In this document: positions 62,126 to 64,000 of the stretch, in pieces
Layout: each line of letters opens with the position of its first letter
Position numbering within the stretch: position 1 is the stretch's first letter
Assembly: GCF_001679005.1 (NCBI RefSeq)
Contig: NZ_LXTW01000012.1
Location: 1 to 64,000, forward strand
Reading direction: 5' to 3'
Length of the DNA stretch: 64,000 bases
Source: Moraxella nonliquefaciens
GTDB taxonomy: Bacteria; Pseudomonadota; Gammaproteobacteria; Pseudomonadales; Moraxellaceae
Position numbers and translations under genes: made by a program
Notes under the pieces: generated by a model
The model's input: only the letters and a program-made list of their open reading frames with translations
The model's database searches: none
Told to the model about the DNA's origin: nothing

Positions 62126-64000
62126 ATGAATTTGCGTAAATTAAATTTGATGGTGTTGGCGACGTTGACTCAAATGGCGATGGCAGAGGAGTTGCCCAGC
62201 GTTCAACTGCCTGCGATGACCATCTATCTTGATGATAAAGCACCGAACACCACTTATGTTTATAACAAATCATCAGACAATAAAACGCTTGGTGATGCGG
62301 TTAAGGGCATCTCAGGCGTACATAGCAGTAGTTTTGGTCCACATGCAGGTTCGCCTGTCATACGCAGTTTGTCTGGCAATCGTGTCAATGTCATAGAAAA
62401 CGGCATGACGGTCAATGGATTAAATGCCATGAGTGCAGGAACAAACATTGCTTTTGACCCAATATTTCATCGCTTGGTTGGCGTGCATAAGTTTAACAAT
62501 GTGGTCAAAGAAGGTGGTCATGCCATTGGCGGCAGTGTGGAGATTGATGGTGGTCTTGTGCCAAAACATCTTACTGATGAGCCTGTAAGTCTTGAGGTGC
62601 ATTTACAAAAGGGGTTTAATGACATTGACTCCCATGGCATCAAGGCGAATTTTAACAATCAAAAAAACATCAGTGTCAATGTTTTATATTCCACTCAGCA
62701 GTTAGATGGGTATGACATTGTGGGCATGAGCAAGGCAGGCGTGTGTGAAAATCAATTAATCTCACGCAACCAATATGGGCTTGGACATAACTCAAATTTG
62801 GCGAATTCATGTCAGCGTCAGCCTGTCATTAAAAGCGAATTTAACATTACGTCCAAAAAATACTATAAGCCTGATTATTACGACATAGCAACAGGCAAGA
62901 TTCGTGATAGATACAGTGATTGGGGACTTGGATTGGCAGATGTATTTACCAACACACCACATTCTAGTTATAAAGATAATCCTCATTATGTTGCAGGTAC
63001 GCCCGAGAAAATAGAGACCGTGGATAAAATCTTGGACATTACCGAAAATTATCATAAAAAACTGGGTAATAGCGACCTTGAAAATCACCGCTTGGGGGTG
63101 GCAGGCAGTTATTTTTGGCAGGGACATGGCAAGAATAACCACATTGCTGTATCTGCTGATACAAAACACAGTGATTATGGATTGCCCGGTTTTTCCATGT
63201 CAAATTTGGGTTTGGGACTTGATTATAAAAGTGGTCAGCCTGTACGCATTAACAACACGCAAAATAAGCTGGCTGTTGAAGCGCAGACACACCACAACCA
63301 GCCTTGGCTAAATCGCATGACACTTCACGCAGGCTGGGTTCATGAACAAAGCAAAGAGAACGTGGGAGAGCAGTTGGCTAATGACTACCGTTTTCGTACC
63401 AGTCAATTTAGCACGTCGGCTTACCATCAGCCTGGGCCATTTATTTTGGGTGTGATGGGGATAAATGGCTCTAAAAGACAAGTCCAAGGCGTGGGTGAGT
63501 CGGTGTATCTGCCCAATGTAGATACAACACATTATGGCGTGTTTTTGCAAGAGACCTTGTCATTTAATCCTGTTGATTTAACATTGGGTTATCGCCATGA
63601 ACGTGTTGAGCATGATGTTGTGGGTGGTTTTGCCACGCATCGCAATGCCAAGAACAAGGCATTAGAAAGCAGAAAATATGGGTTAGACAGCTATGATTTG
63701 CAGGCATCGTTTCGTCCGTTTGACCGAGTGGGCATCAAGGCTCGCTATGCTGATAGTCAAAGAGCGCCAGAGATTAATGAGTTGTATGCATCCAATTTGC
63801 ATTATAGCATTATGGCACACGAAGAGGGTGATCAGAACCTAAAACCAGAGCGGGTAAAAAGTAAAGAGTTGTCCGTGTCCTTTGATGGCTTAGATTTTGA
63901 CATCAGTGCGTCGGTGTATGAAAATAAATTTACCGATTATATTCACATGGCATCTGGTGGGGCAAATACAGGTGGGGCGAGAATGCCACTAAAATACTGG
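62126..64000 (+). CDS. TonB-dependent receptor, ZnuD-like (partial, runs off the window)
   Basis: The ATG at 62126 follows GGGGG and the frame is open for 625 codons to the window end. A signal peptide (MNLRKLNLMVLATLTQMAMA) leads into a plug domain with TLGDAVKGISGVHSSSFGPH, AGSPVIRSLSGNRVNVIENG and VKEGGHAIGGSVEIDGG. In the barrel, RAPEINELYASNLHYSI and DQNLKPERVKSKELSVSF match the zinc/heme receptor group that includes Neisseria ZnuD. One pair of Cys (AGVCENQL and ANSCQRQ) may form a disulfide in a surface loop. His-rich zinc-binding loops are not obvious in the visible part, so the ligand is uncertain. Confidence 0.85.
   Translation, partial: MNLRKLNLMVLATLTQMAMAEELPSVQLPAMTIYLDDKAPNTTYVYNKSSDNKTLGDAVKGISGVHSSSFGPHAGSPVIRSLSGNRVNVIENGMTVNGLNAMSAGTNIAFDPIFHRLVGVHKFNNVVKEGGHAIGGSVEIDGGLVPKHLTDEPVSLEVHLQKGFNDIDSHGIKANFNNQKNISVNVLYSTQQLDGYDIVGMSKAGVCENQLISRNQYGLGHNSNLANSCQRQPVIKSEFNITSKKYYKPDYYDIATGKIRDRYSDWGLGLADVFTNTPHSSYKDNPHYVAGTPEKIETVDKILDITENYHKKLGNSDLENHRLGVAGSYFWQGHGKNNHIAVSADTKHSDYGLPGFSMSNLGLGLDYKSGQPVRINNTQNKLAVEAQTHHNQPWLNRMTLHAGWVHEQSKENVGEQLANDYRFRTSQFSTSAYHQPGPFILGVMGINGSKRQVQGVGESVYLPNVDTTHYGVFLQETLSFNPVDLTLGYRHERVEHDVVGGFATHRNAKNKALESRKYGLDSYDLQASFRPFDRVGIKARYADSQRAPEINELYASNLHYSIMAHEEGDQNLKPERVKSKELSVSFDGLDFDISASVYENKFTDYIHMASGGANTGGARMPLKYW

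Overview
The window is a mostly ordinary stretch of a low-GC gammaproteobacterial chromosome. The gene order fits Moraxellaceae, most probably Moraxella, but this is inferred from gene content and order and not from a marker search. Supporting arrangements are lolB-ispE-tRNA-Gln-prs with hemA divergent, recA-recX, trpF/trpB/trpA-accD-folC-SPOR protein, pyrB with a non-catalytic pyrC', efp divergent from epmB, and rpsB-tsf. Two iron or metal receptors resemble the Neisseria FetA and ZnuD types.

Layout. 1-5.5 kb: polA, a SulP transporter and a small DUF442 phosphatase-like gene. 5.6-10.4 kb: trpE, a TrmH-family methyltransferase, fbp and prs. 10.4-11.2 kb: a tandem duplication carrying two identical tRNA-Gln genes, each with its own promoter and terminator. 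11.2-16.7 kb: ispE, lolB, a large TPR protein, a candidate small RNA, and hemA. 16.74-21.96 kb: a 5.2 kb foreign block. 22-29 kb: recX, recA and a TolC/HlyD/two-permease export operon. 29-45.9 kb: yaaA, a HIBCH-like gene, pyrB/sel1/pyrC', fetA, efp/epmB, fxsA, ruvC, a uracil permease, a thioredoxin-like protein, an FAD oxidase and gdhA. 46-56 kb: a trpF-trpB-trpA-accD-folC-SPOR cluster interrupted by accessory genes (SDR, PIN toxin-antitoxin, a broken NADAR gene, hypotheticals). 56.4-59.7 kb: a compact chemosensory-like trio (membrane CheA-like kinase, CheY, CheX). 60-61.8 kb: rpsB-tsf. The window ends inside a TonB-dependent receptor.

The most interesting part is the 5.2 kb block between the 3' ends of hemA and recX. 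Its left edge holds the C-terminal part of a Rep_3 plasmid replication gene and its right edge holds the N-terminal part. The same 8 bp (TGAGTATT) lies at both edges, and joining the edges there restores the rep reading frame. This is the footprint expected of a whole small plasmid inserted into the chromosome with its rep gene as the breakpoint. The cargo is a mafA-mafB-mafI polymorphic toxin locus of the type known from Neisseria. MafB carries a putative GH-E nuclease tip, two near-identical ankyrin immunity genes are present in a ~650 bp direct repeat, and a frameshifted orphan gene sits between them.

How the genes work together: tryptophan synthesis genes are dispersed (trpE alone; trpF, trpB and trpA interrupted). 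PyrB probably assembles with the inactive PyrC' despite the sel1 gene between them. EpmB modifies EF-P, encoded divergently. MafI would protect the cell from MafB. The CheA/CheY/CheX trio looks like a self-contained phosphorelay with its own phosphatase. All functional statements rest on motif reading; no database search was run.
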